The translations under genes and the position numbers were made by a program. This document shows, one piece after another, positions 30,115 to 38,139 of a stretch of 64,000 bases of DNA. Position 1 is the first letter of the stretch. The number at the start of each line of letters is the position of its first letter. The DNA is from Lysobacteraceae bacterium (lineage in GTDB: Bacteria; Pseudomonadota; Gammaproteobacteria; Xanthomonadales; Rhodanobacteraceae): NCBI GenBank assembly GCA_021372495.1, contig JAJFUF010000031.1, forward strand, positions 62,001 to 126,000, read 5' to 3'. Under the pieces are notes generated by a model. It saw nothing but the letters and a program-made list of their open reading frames with translations. It searched no databases and was not told where the DNA came from.

Positions 30115-30567
30115 TCAGCCTTCTCCGCGGGACGCGTCGTCCCACGACACGCGCTGGCCGGGCTGCGGCACCGTCGCCGCCCAGCCGCGCTCGGCGAACA
30201 GGCGCGCGGCGAAGGTATTCGCCGTCGCGGCCTCGCCGTGCACCACGAAGGTCCGTCGCGGCGGGCGCCGGAAGCCGGCGGTCCACGCCAGCAGCGCGCG
30301 CTGGTCGGCATGCGCCGAGAGCCCGCCGACGGTATGGCCGGCGCGCGTCGGCTTCGGCAGCAGGCCGCTGTGGTCGATGTGCGCGTGCGTCATCAGCACG
30401 AAGTCGATCGCGCGCGCATCGAAGGCGAACGGCTGGCGATTGCACCGCGGCGCTTCGCGTCCGCCCTGCACCATGCCGCAGTCCACCAGGAAACGGACGC
30501 CGGGGGCCTCGACCAGAAAGCACGAGCCGGTGACCTCGCGGGCGGCGCCGAGGAAAGTGATGTCCAT
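30115..30567 (-). pseudogene. MBL-fold RNA-specificity hydrolase with large internal in-frame deletion
   Basis: 150 aa. The N-terminal half is a metallo-beta-lactamase domain of the beta-CASP family (MDITFLGAAREVTGSCFLVE, FLVDCGMVQGGRE, metal motif THAHIDHSGLLP). The sequence then jumps directly to the family C-terminus (HTVGGLSAHADQRALLAW, TFVVHGEAATANTFAARL). Family members run to about 450 aa. The middle, with the remaining metal ligands and the beta-CASP domain, is missing; the join is near codon 72 and the frame is kept. Likely non-functional as a nuclease, or a shortened protein with a new role. Confidence 0.75.
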
Positions 30568-30637
30568 CAGCCTTCCCCGCCGCGGACGCCGCGCGGATGC
30601 CGCGCGCCTGTCGAGTTGCGCGTGCGCAGCGAACGGT

Positions 30638-31348
30638 TCAATCGAATCCCCTCCCCTCGCCGGCTTCCTCGTGGGTCGCGCCGTCGCGGATGTGGTAGAT
30701 GCGCTTGAACGTCGGGATGATCTTCTCGTCGTGGGTGACGACGATGATGGCCGTCTCGTACTGGCGCGCCATCTGGTTGAGGATGCGGACCACCGCGAGC
30801 GCACGCTGGCTGTCCAGCGGCGCGGTGGGCTCGTCGGCCAGGATCACCGGAGGCCGGTTGACCAGGCCGCGCGCGATGGCGACGCGCTGCTGCTCGCCGC
30901 CGGAAAGCTGCGAGGGCATCGCGCGCGCGCGATGCTGCACGTCCAGCGCCGTAAGCAGCTCCAGCGCCCGCGCGCGCGCCTCGGCGTTCGCCACGCCGGC
31001 CAGCATCGGCAGCAGCGCGACGTTGTCGGTGACGTCGAGGAACGGGATCAGGTACGGCGCCTGGAACACGAAGCCGATCTTGTCGCGGCGCAGCGCGCGC
31101 AGGTCGCGGACCTGCCAGCCATCGTCGTAGATGGTTTCCTCGCCCAGCACCATGCGCCCGGCGGTCGGGTCGATCACCGCGCCCAGGCATTTGAGCAGGG
31201 TGCTCTTGCCGGAGCCGGAGGGGCCGATCAGGCCCACCACTTCCCCCGGCGCCACGTGCATGTCCACGCCTTTCAGGGCGTCGACCGCGGTGTCGCCCTG
31301 GCCATAGCGTTTTCTCAGGCCCTCGATGCGAATGCCCTTGCCGCCCAC
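30638..31348 (-). CDS. ABC exporter ATP-binding protein (LolD/MacB/DevA type)
   Basis: 236 aa. Walker A GPSGSGKSTLLK, Q-loop FVFQAPYLIP, signature LSGGEQQRVAIARGL, Walker B VILADEPTAPLDS and H-loop VVTHDEK. The D-loop has Pro where Ala is usual (TAPLD). It starts with GTG one base after the permease stop. With the FtsX-like permease and HlyD-like adaptor upstream it forms a DevABC/MacAB-like exporter under TetR control. Confidence 0.93.
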   Translation of the reverse strand: MGGKGIRIEGLRKRYGQGDTAVDALKGVDMHVAPGEVVGLIGPSGSGKSTLLKCLGAVIDPTAGRMVLGEETIYDDGWQVRDLRALRRDKIGFVFQAPYLIPFLDVTDNVALLPMLAGVANAEARARALELLTALDVQHRARAMPSQLSGGEQQRVAIARGLVNRPPVILADEPTAPLDSQRALAVVRILNQMARQYETAIIVVTHDEKIIPTFKRIYHIRDGATHEEAGEGRGFD

Positions 31349-31349
31349 G

Positions 31350-32552
31350 TCAGCCCCCGATCGCTTCGGCCGGATCGACCTTGAGCGCCATGCGGATGGC
31401 GATGACGCTGGCCAGCGCGCAGATCGCGAGCAGGGCGAGGAAGCCGGCGACGGAATCGGCCGGCATCAGCAGCACGTACTTCGGGAACAGCGGCGCGGCG
31501 AAGGTGGCGGTGATCTTGCCGACCACGAAGCCGATCGCGCCGAGCGCAAGCGCCTGCTGCAGGATCATCGCGGCGATGGTGCGGTTGCGCGTGCCGATCA
31601 GCTTGAGCACGGCGATCTCGCGGATCTTGTCCATGGTCAGCGTGTAGATGATGAAGGCGACGATGGCGGCGCTGACCGCGGCGAGGATGACCAGGAACAT
31701 GCCGATCTGCTTCGCCGAGGTGGCGATCAGCTTGCCGACCAGGATGCCTTCCATCTGCGCGCGGGTGTAGACGGTCAGCCGCTTCCAGCGACGGATCGGT
31801 TCGGCCACCTGCTCGGGCGTGTAGCCAGGCGCCACGCGCACCAGCACCGCGTTGACGAACGGGTTGCCTTCCTGCGCGGCGATCGCGGCGTCGAGCAGGC
31901 CGGGCACGCCGGGGCGGTCGAACGCCGGGTTCTGCGCGGTGCGGCGACGGCTCTGCAGGATGGCGTCGTTGTCCTTGAGGAACTGCGCTTCCTGCGCGTC
32001 CTTCAGCGGGATGAACACCATCGGGTCGCCGTTGGAGGACACCATGCGCCGGGTCAGGCCGACCACGGTGTAGTGGTTGCGGCGGATGCGGATGCGGTCG
32101 CCAAGCCTGAAGCCGGTGGCGATGTCGGCCACGGCCTCGTAGTGGCTGCGCGTGATCTGCCGCCCGGCGACGAGATACGGCGGCCAGCCGGGCGTGCCGG
32201 GCTCGCCCGCGGCCACGCCGACCACCATGGCGCGCACGTCGCCGTCGCCGCGGCGCACCTGCATGGTGAGATAGGTCACGTTGGCCGCGTCCGCCACGCC
32301 GGGCATGGCGCGGATCGCGCGCCAGCCGTCGTCGTGCAGGCTGGAGGATTCGGCGTACGGGCCCAGCGTGTCCTTCTGCACCACCCACAGGTCGGCGCCG
32401 CTGTTGTCGAGCAGCGCCTTGCCGTCGTCGACCATGCCGCGATAGACGCCGGCCATGGTCAGGGTGACGCCGATCAGCAGCCCGAGTCCGATGCCGGTGA
32501 AGACGAACTTGCCCCAGGCGTGCAGGATGTCGCGTCCGGCCAGGCTGATCAT
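31350..32552 (-). CDS. ABC exporter permease, FtsX/MacB-type
   Basis: 400-aa membrane protein with the FtsX layout. One N-terminal segment (FVFTGIGLGLLIGVTLTMAG) is followed by a large periplasmic MacB-like domain (residues about 45-265). Three C-terminal segments then appear (IGMFLVILAAVSAAIVAFII, LGAIGFVVGKITATF, VAGFLALLAICALASVIAI). It ends in the conserved AxxxDPAEAIGG. The ATG overlaps the stop of the adaptor gene (ATGA). Confidence 0.9.
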   Translation of the reverse strand: MISLAGRDILHAWGKFVFTGIGLGLLIGVTLTMAGVYRGMVDDGKALLDNSGADLWVVQKDTLGPYAESSSLHDDGWRAIRAMPGVADAANVTYLTMQVRRGDGDVRAMVVGVAAGEPGTPGWPPYLVAGRQITRSHYEAVADIATGFRLGDRIRIRRNHYTVVGLTRRMVSSNGDPMVFIPLKDAQEAQFLKDNDAILQSRRRTAQNPAFDRPGVPGLLDAAIAAQEGNPFVNAVLVRVAPGYTPEQVAEPIRRWKRLTVYTRAQMEGILVGKLIATSAKQIGMFLVILAAVSAAIVAFIIYTLTMDKIREIAVLKLIGTRNRTIAAMILQQALALGAIGFVVGKITATFAAPLFPKYVLLMPADSVAGFLALLAICALASVIAIRMALKVDPAEAIGG

Positions 32553-33700
32553 CGCGCCGCACCGGGAATGCGGTCGACCACGTGGATGCGGGTGCGCGCG
32601 GTCACCGCCTTCTCGCTGTATGCGACGACGCGATCGCCGACCTCGAGGCCGCGGCGCACCTGCACGTTGCCGTCGAGATCGGCGGCGCCCAGCTCGACCG
32701 CGGCGAACTGTGGGTCGCCGTCCTCGACCCGCCACACGCCAAGCCTGCCGTCGACGTGCCGGATGACGGAGTTGGGCACGACCGGCGCCGCGGCGAGCGT
32801 GGGCATCGCCACGGTCACCTCGGCCAGTTCGCCCAGCGGCGGCAGCGGCTCGGGCAGCGCGTCGAACACCACCTTGGCGAGCGTCTCCTCGGTCACCGCG
32901 TCGGCCATCGGCTCCACGCGCAGCACGCGCCCGGCCAGTGCCTGCCCCGCGCGCGAGCGCAGCACCACGCGCGCCGGCAGGCCCGCCGCAAGACCTTGCG
33001 CGCTGATCTGGTCGAAGCGCACGTTGATCCACACGCTGCCCGGATCGATCACTTCCAGCACCGCCTGCCCGGCGACGACCGTCGTGCCGGGATCGGCATC
33101 GCGCGCCGCCACCAGACCGGCGACCGGCGCGACCAGGCGCAGGTTGCCGCGCTGCGCGGCCAGCGCTTCGCGGTCAGCGCGGATGCGGACCAATTCCTCG
33201 CCCGCGGCGGCCAGCGCGGCGTCGGCGACCTGCTGTTCCTGGCGCTTGCTCGCGACCGTTTCCTCGCTGACCACATGCGACGCCAGCAACTGCTCGTAAC
33301 GGCGCATCTGCGACTGCGCGTAGCGCTGGCGCGCCGCAGCCTCGCGCTGCTGCGCATCGGCGCGCCTGAGTGCGGCGTCCTGGGCGCGGATGCGCTCGTC
33401 GAGATCGACCGGATCCATCTCGCCCAGCACCTGGCCGGCCGCGACCCGGTCACCCACCTGCACGTCGACGCGGCTGACCCGTCCGGCGAAGGTCGGGCCG
33501 ATCCGATAGGTGTAACGCGCCTCGACGGTGCCGATGCCGTACAGCGCCGGTGTGACCGGGCGCTCCGCCACGGTGGCGACCGTCACCCGCACCGGCGCCA
33601 GCGGTCCCGAGCGCAGGGCCACGTAGACGAACAGCAGGAGCATCGGAACCAGCACCGCCAGCAGCGCGAGCGTGCGGCCCTGCAGGGGCAGGCGTTTCAT
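32549..33700 (-). CDS. Membrane-fusion (HlyD/AcrA-type) adaptor
   Basis: 383 aa with an N-terminal membrane anchor (LALLAVLVPMLLLFVYVALR). A split lipoyl domain (FAGRVSRVDVQVGDRVAAGQVLGEMDP and LRLVAPVAGLVAARDADPGTTV) surrounds a coiled-coil hairpin (about residues 95-190). Beta-barrel and membrane-proximal domains follow. It would bridge the permease to an outer membrane channel encoded elsewhere. The ATG overlaps the tetR stop. Confidence 0.9.
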   Translation of the reverse strand: MKRLPLQGRTLALLAVLVPMLLLFVYVALRSGPLAPVRVTVATVAERPVTPALYGIGTVEARYTYRIGPTFAGRVSRVDVQVGDRVAAGQVLGEMDPVDLDERIRAQDAALRRADAQQREAAARQRYAQSQMRRYEQLLASHVVSEETVASKRQEQQVADAALAAAGEELVRIRADREALAAQRGNLRLVAPVAGLVAARDADPGTTVVAGQAVLEVIDPGSVWINVRFDQISAQGLAAGLPARVVLRSRAGQALAGRVLRVEPMADAVTEETLAKVVFDALPEPLPPLGELAEVTVAMPTLAAAPVVPNSVIRHVDGRLGVWRVEDGDPQFAAVELGAADLDGNVQVRRGLEVGDRVVAYSEKAVTARTRIHVVDRIPGAAR

Positions 33701-34323
33701 CGGCGCGCCCCCGCCGCGATGCCGCGGCGAAAGATCGCGAACGCGCCCGGCGCGTCGGTGCGCATGCGGGCCGCGTCGCCGGCCAGCAGCGCCTGCATCA
33801 CCAGGCCCTGGATGCTGCCGATGAACAGCGTCGCCGCGGCGGCCGCATCGAGCTGCGGGTCCAGCTCGCCGCGCGCCTTGCCGTCCTCGACCAGCGCGCC
33901 CAGCCGCTCGGCATAGCGGCGGATCATGGTTTGCACCATGCGCTTGGCCGCGGTGTCCTCGGCGCGCTGCAGCTCGCCGAACAGCATACGCGGCACGCCA
34001 GGGTGCTCGCTGACGAAGTCGATATGCGCCATGTACATGGCCTCGAGCGCCGCCAGCGGCGTCGCCGCGCCGCGCGCGGCGTGCTCGATGCGCGCCAGCA
34101 GCCGGTCGGCCACCCACTCCATCACCGCCTGCCAGATCGCGTCCTTGTTTGGAAAATGCCGGAACAGCGCGCCCTGGGTCAGTCTCATGCGCCCGGCGAT
34201 CGCCGCCGTGGTGATCTCGCTGGGGTTCTGTTCGGCGGCCAGCCCGATCACCGCCTCGACGGTGACCGCGCGGCGCTCGTCCGCGGGCAGATGCTTGCGT
34301 GGTGCGTCCATTGCCGTCGCCAT
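33697..34323 (-). CDS. TetR/AcrR-family repressor of the exporter operon
   Basis: 208 aa. The N-terminal helix-turn-helix (ITTAAIAGRMRLTQGALFRHFPNKDAIWQAVMEW) is typical of TetR proteins, followed by a helical ligand domain. It is the first gene of the operon and overlaps the adaptor gene by 4 bp. A perfect palindrome abuts its start (separate entry), so autoregulation is likely. The first ATG (34323) has no visible ribosome-binding site; translation may be leaderless or start at the second Met (MDAPRK). Confidence 0.92.
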   Translation of the reverse strand: MATAMDAPRKHLPADERRAVTVEAVIGLAAEQNPSEITTAAIAGRMRLTQGALFRHFPNKDAIWQAVMEWVADRLLARIEHAARGAATPLAALEAMYMAHIDFVSEHPGVPRMLFGELQRAEDTAAKRMVQTMIRRYAERLGALVEDGKARGELDPQLDAAAAATLFIGSIQGLVMQALLAGDAARMRTDAPGAFAIFRRGIAAGARR

Positions 34324-34325
34324 AA

Positions 34326-34349
34326 AAGATAGTAACTAATTACTATCTT
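34326..34349. promoter_or_regulatory. TetR operator palindrome
   Basis: Perfect inverted repeat AAGATAGTAA / TTACTATCTT with a CTAA centre, in an AT-rich island in otherwise GC-rich DNA. It ends 3 bp from the tetR start codon, so a bound dimer would block both promoter and start. The arm pattern AGTAA...TTACT is typical of AcrR/TetR-family operators. Confidence 0.8.
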
Positions 34350-34417
34350 ATCGCGACGCGGCCCGCCGTCAAGGGGCCGAAGCGGGCGGCGCCGCCATCG
34401 GGCGCCGCCTCACACCC

Positions 34418-36178
34418 TCAGAAGTCCTCGCTGCGCGGCGTGTCGAGCGTTTCCTTGATCGCCGCCTGCAGGCGCGCATGCACCTTGACCAGCCCGCGCC
34501 ACAGGAACCAAGTGGCGACGGCAAACACCAGCAGCAGCGCCAGCAGCACCTGGCGTGGCGGCAGGATCGCCGAGCCGAGCACGCCGACCAGCAAGGCCAG
34601 GCCGAGCAGTGCCAGCAGCGGGATCAGCTTGGCCAGCGCGCGCCGCAGCGGGTAGGTGCGCGCCCCGGCGAAGCTTTCGCGGATGCCGAGCTCGGCGAGC
34701 AGCAGGCCGAGCGCGTCGGCCTTGCGGTAGGCGGCGACGATCATCGGCAGCGCCATCAGCGCGGCCAGCGACCAGGCCAGGGTCCGCTGCAGCACCGGAT
34801 GCGGCTGCAGCGCCTCGAAGCGCAGGTAACCGTGGCGGTAGAGGAATGCGACGCCGATGAACACCGCGATCACCAGCATCGCGTTGATCGCCACGTGCCA
34901 CAGCAGCCGCCGGATCATCTTCGCCACCACCGCGCCTTCCTCATTCAGGCGCAGGCCGCCGAACCAGGCCGTGTAGGCGGCGAACATGCCGCGTGCACCC
35001 GCCGGCATCGCGCGCGCCAGCGCGTCGGCAGCCGGCGCGGAAGCGCGGATCAGGTACGGCGTCAGGAACGTGGTCAGCACCGATACCGCGACCGCCACCG
35101 GATACAGGAACCGGCTGATCACGCCGAGGCTGAGCCCCAGCGTGGCGATCACGAACGAGAACTCGCCGATCTGCGCCATGCTCATGCCGATGCGCAGCGC
35201 GGTACGCCCGTCGTTGCCGGCGACGAACGCGCCGAAACCGCAGGCGACCACCTTGCCGAGCAGTACCGCCAGCGTCACCGCCAGGATCGGCACGGCGTAC
35301 TGCACCAGCACGTGCGGATCGATCATCAGGCCGATGGCGACGAAGAAGATCGCGCTGAACATGTCGCGCACCGGCTCGACGATCTGCTCGACGCGGCCGG
35401 CGCTGCGCGCCTCGGCGACGATCGCGCCGATCATGAACGCGCCGAGCGCGACGCTGTAGCCCATCTGCGCGACCAGCAGGCAGAAGCCGAAGCACACGCC
35501 GAGCACGGTCACCAGCAGCACGTCGTGGCGGCCGAAATGCGCGACGTAGTCGATCAGGCGCGGCACCAGCAGCAGGCCCGCGACCAGCGCCACCGCCATG
35601 AACAGCCCCAGCCGCCCGACGATCGCCGCCGCGTCGCCGGCCTCGACGCCGCCGGTGCTGGCGATGCCGGTCAGCAGCGCCATCATCACCACGGCAACGA
35701 CGTCCTCGATGATCAGCAGGCCGAAGATCTGCTGGGCAAAACGCTCCTGCTTCAGTCCCAGCTCATCCAGCGCCTTCATGATGATGGTGGTGGACGAGAC
35801 GGTGATCATCGCGCCGAGGAACACCGCATCCATGAAGCGCCAACCGAACAGGCGTCCGATCTCGTAGCCCAGCCACGGCAGCAGCAGCACCTCGACGCCG
35901 GCGATCGCCAGCGCCTTGCCGCCGACCTGGCGCAGTTTCTTCAGGCTGAACTCGAGACCCAGCGAGAACAGCAGCAGGATCACGCCGAGTTCCGACAGCG
36001 TGCGGATCGTCTGCTCGTCCTGGATCAGCTTGAACGGCGGCGTGTGCGGGCCGATCAGCACGCCGGCGATGATGTAGCCGAGCACGACCGGCTGGCGCAG
36101 GCGCTGGAACAGCACCGTGGTGCAGCCGGCGACCAGCAGGACGACGGCGAGGTCCTGGATGAATTGCAGTTCGCGCAT
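34418..36178 (-). CDS. CPA2-family cation:proton antiporter, KefB/KefC-like
   Basis: 586-aa membrane protein. The N-terminal two thirds is a Na/H exchanger domain with about 12 segments, including VVLGYIIAGVLIGPHTP, LGVILLLFSLGLEFSLKKL and the discontinuous-helix motif ALGAFMIGAIVAE. The C-terminal third has three further hydrophobic segments instead of the RCK/TrkA_N domain of KefB/KefC, so glutathione/NADH gating is not expected. The ATG at 36178 begins MRELQFIQDLAVVLLV. A single gene between tetR and the nor operon. Confidence 0.85.
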   Translation of the reverse strand: MRELQFIQDLAVVLLVAGCTTVLFQRLRQPVVLGYIIAGVLIGPHTPPFKLIQDEQTIRTLSELGVILLLFSLGLEFSLKKLRQVGGKALAIAGVEVLLLPWLGYEIGRLFGWRFMDAVFLGAMITVSSTTIIMKALDELGLKQERFAQQIFGLLIIEDVVAVVMMALLTGIASTGGVEAGDAAAIVGRLGLFMAVALVAGLLLVPRLIDYVAHFGRHDVLLVTVLGVCFGFCLLVAQMGYSVALGAFMIGAIVAEARSAGRVEQIVEPVRDMFSAIFFVAIGLMIDPHVLVQYAVPILAVTLAVLLGKVVACGFGAFVAGNDGRTALRIGMSMAQIGEFSFVIATLGLSLGVISRFLYPVAVAVSVLTTFLTPYLIRASAPAADALARAMPAGARGMFAAYTAWFGGLRLNEEGAVVAKMIRRLLWHVAINAMLVIAVFIGVAFLYRHGYLRFEALQPHPVLQRTLAWSLAALMALPMIVAAYRKADALGLLLAELGIRESFAGARTYPLRRALAKLIPLLALLGLALLVGVLGSAILPPRQVLLALLLVFAVATWFLWRGLVKVHARLQAAIKETLDTPRSEDF

Positions 36179-36320
36179 CGGGCCTCCCGAGGGTGACGCA
36201 AGGAAGCCTAACCCATGCGACCGCGCGGCAGCAGCTTGCGCGACCGCGATGCGCGCACCGGCCGCCGACGCATCCGGTTCTGGCCACGGCCGCACGCGCC
36301 GGCCGATTCCGGATACGACA

Positions 36321-36346
36321 GAGCCGCCGGGTCGCCCCGGCGGCTC
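36321..36346. repeat. Palindromic hairpin downstream of norB
   Basis: Perfect stem GAGCCGCCGG / CCGGCGGCTC with loop GTCGCC, lying between norB and the antiporter gene. There is no T-run on either side. Its core is nearly identical to the terminator hairpin at 62.4 kb, differing by one loop base. It may cap the nor transcript. Confidence 0.6.
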
Positions 36347-36402
36347 CTCACCTCATCGGCCGACCCGCCTAGCAGCGCGGGGCGGCCTGCTGCCGATGCC
36401 GC

Positions 36403-38139
36403 TCAGACCTCGGCGGCAACCGCCGCGCCGGCGGGAATCGCCGCTGCGGCGGACGCCGCCGCGGGCGCCGCCACGCGCGCCTCCATCGATGCCAGGAAGC
36501 GCCACACGAACAGCAGCGTCACCAGCAGCAGCCCCGGATAGCCGATCCACGCCAGCAGATAGGGCAGCGTCGGATCGCCCATCTCGCGCACGCGCGGCAG
36601 GTTGAAGCTGAGCAGGCCGAGCGTGATGACGGCGCCGAAGATCCACATCGCCATCAGCCAGATGCCGGCCTCGAAACCGGTGAGGTACCGGCTCCACCCG
36701 CCCACGCCGCCCGCATGCACGGCCATTTCGCCGGCATGCGCCACGCCGTGCCGCGCATCGGGCGCGACAGGCGCGCGCGCCCGGCGTCCCAGGGTCAGCA
36801 GATCGAAGATCAGCACCCCGGCGCCCACCGCGAACACGAAACCGAACGTGGGCACCAGCAGCTTGAACACGCCCATCGCCGGGAAGACGTCGCCGCCGAA
36901 CCACTCGAGGCCGAGCGTACGGTAGACGAAGATCTGCACCGTGCCGCCCAGCGCGAAGGCCAGCGCCACGCCCAGGATGCCGGTGAACACCAGCCAGAAG
37001 GCGAGCTTGCCGAGGCGCTGGTCGAAGTTGGTCGCCTTGCGCATGATCGGAACCGCGTAGTACGCCGCGGCGATGCCCAGCATGCCGAAGGTGCCGAACA
37101 GCGCTAGGTGCGCGTGGCCCGGCGTCACCCACGTGCCGTGCGACCAGACGTTGGTCAGCGCGAAGGTCATGCTGAAGCCGAGGATGCCGGCGCCCACCTG
37201 CTCCAGTACCACCGAGCCGAGGATGAAGTAGAACGCGGGCGCGTTCTCCAGTGGCCGACGGTTCTGGTGCGCGTCGAGATAGATGTGCCAGAAGCAGAAC
37301 ACCAGCGGCAGCGGCTCGAGCGCGCTGAACAGCGAGCCCCAGAACTGCCAGAACTCCGGCGTGCCGATCCAGAAGTAGTGGTGCGCGTTGCCGAGCAGGC
37401 CCGACAGCCACACCAGCACCACGCCCCAGAACACGGCGTAGCCGACCGACTTCACGTCGACCTTGAACAGCAGCACCAGCAGGAAGCCGACCAGGCTGAT
37501 GTGGATCACCTCCCACACGCCCTCCACCCAGTAGTGGACGACGAACCAGCGGAAGTACTCCTGCATGTCGAGGCGCGGTACGTAGAACAGGCCGAACACC
37601 CACACCGCCATCAGCGCCACCACGCCGATGCCGAGGCCCCAGTGGATCTCGTTCCACTCGCGCACCGGCGGGAACGTCCGCAGCACCACGTAGGCGAGGA
37701 TGCTGAAGCCCACCAGGATGACCAGGTCGGCGGCACGGCCGGCCTCGAGGTATTCGAGGCCTTCCTGCAGCCAGGGCTGCCCTTCCCACCAGCCGGCGAT
37801 GCCGCGCATGGCCAGCGCCTGCGTGGCGACGTTCCAGATCACCGTGGCCACGAACGCGTAGAACAGCACCTTGATCAGCCACGGTGCGGCCAGTTCACGC
37901 TTCGACAGCAGCGGGCCGACGAACAGGATCGCCCCGATGAAACCGGCGAGGATCCAGAGCAGGCCGAGGTTGAGGTGCTCGGCGCGAACGACGTTGAAGT
38001 TCAGTACGCCGGCAAGCAGGGTCGGATCGGTCTGCTGCATGGCGAGGATCAGGCCGAAACCGACCTGGGCGGCGAACAGCACCAGCATGAGCATGAAGAA
38101 GCGCATGCTGAGGCGTTGAGTCTGGTACTGGATCTGCAT
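36403..38139 (-). CDS. norB: Nitric oxide reductase, large catalytic subunit NorB
   Basis: Haem-copper-superfamily membrane subunit reducing 2 NO to N2O. 578 aa. Haem b ligand His55 (VVRAEHLNLGL) and His342/His344 (TPGHAHLALFG). FeB ligands His202 and Glu206 (VVHYWVEGVWE), with His253 and His254 (GNAHHYFWIGTP). Glu275 lies in SALEPLPL. The Glu at the FeB site separates NOR from cbb3 oxidases. It is longer than the usual ~460 aa NorB: the C-terminus adds two hydrophobic segments and an Ala-rich tail. The ATG overlaps the norC stop (TGATG); a GTG one codon earlier is possible. Confidence 0.93.
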   Translation of the reverse strand: MQIQYQTQRLSMRFFMLMLVLFAAQVGFGLILAMQQTDPTLLAGVLNFNVVRAEHLNLGLLWILAGFIGAILFVGPLLSKRELAAPWLIKVLFYAFVATVIWNVATQALAMRGIAGWWEGQPWLQEGLEYLEAGRAADLVILVGFSILAYVVLRTFPPVREWNEIHWGLGIGVVALMAVWVFGLFYVPRLDMQEYFRWFVVHYWVEGVWEVIHISLVGFLLVLLFKVDVKSVGYAVFWGVVLVWLSGLLGNAHHYFWIGTPEFWQFWGSLFSALEPLPLVFCFWHIYLDAHQNRRPLENAPAFYFILGSVVLEQVGAGILGFSMTFALTNVWSHGTWVTPGHAHLALFGTFGMLGIAAAYYAVPIMRKATNFDQRLGKLAFWLVFTGILGVALAFALGGTVQIFVYRTLGLEWFGGDVFPAMGVFKLLVPTFGFVFAVGAGVLIFDLLTLGRRARAPVAPDARHGVAHAGEMAVHAGGVGGWSRYLTGFEAGIWLMAMWIFGAVITLGLLSFNLPRVREMGDPTLPYLLAWIGYPGLLLVTLLFVWRFLASMEARVAAPAAASAAAAIPAGAAVAAEV

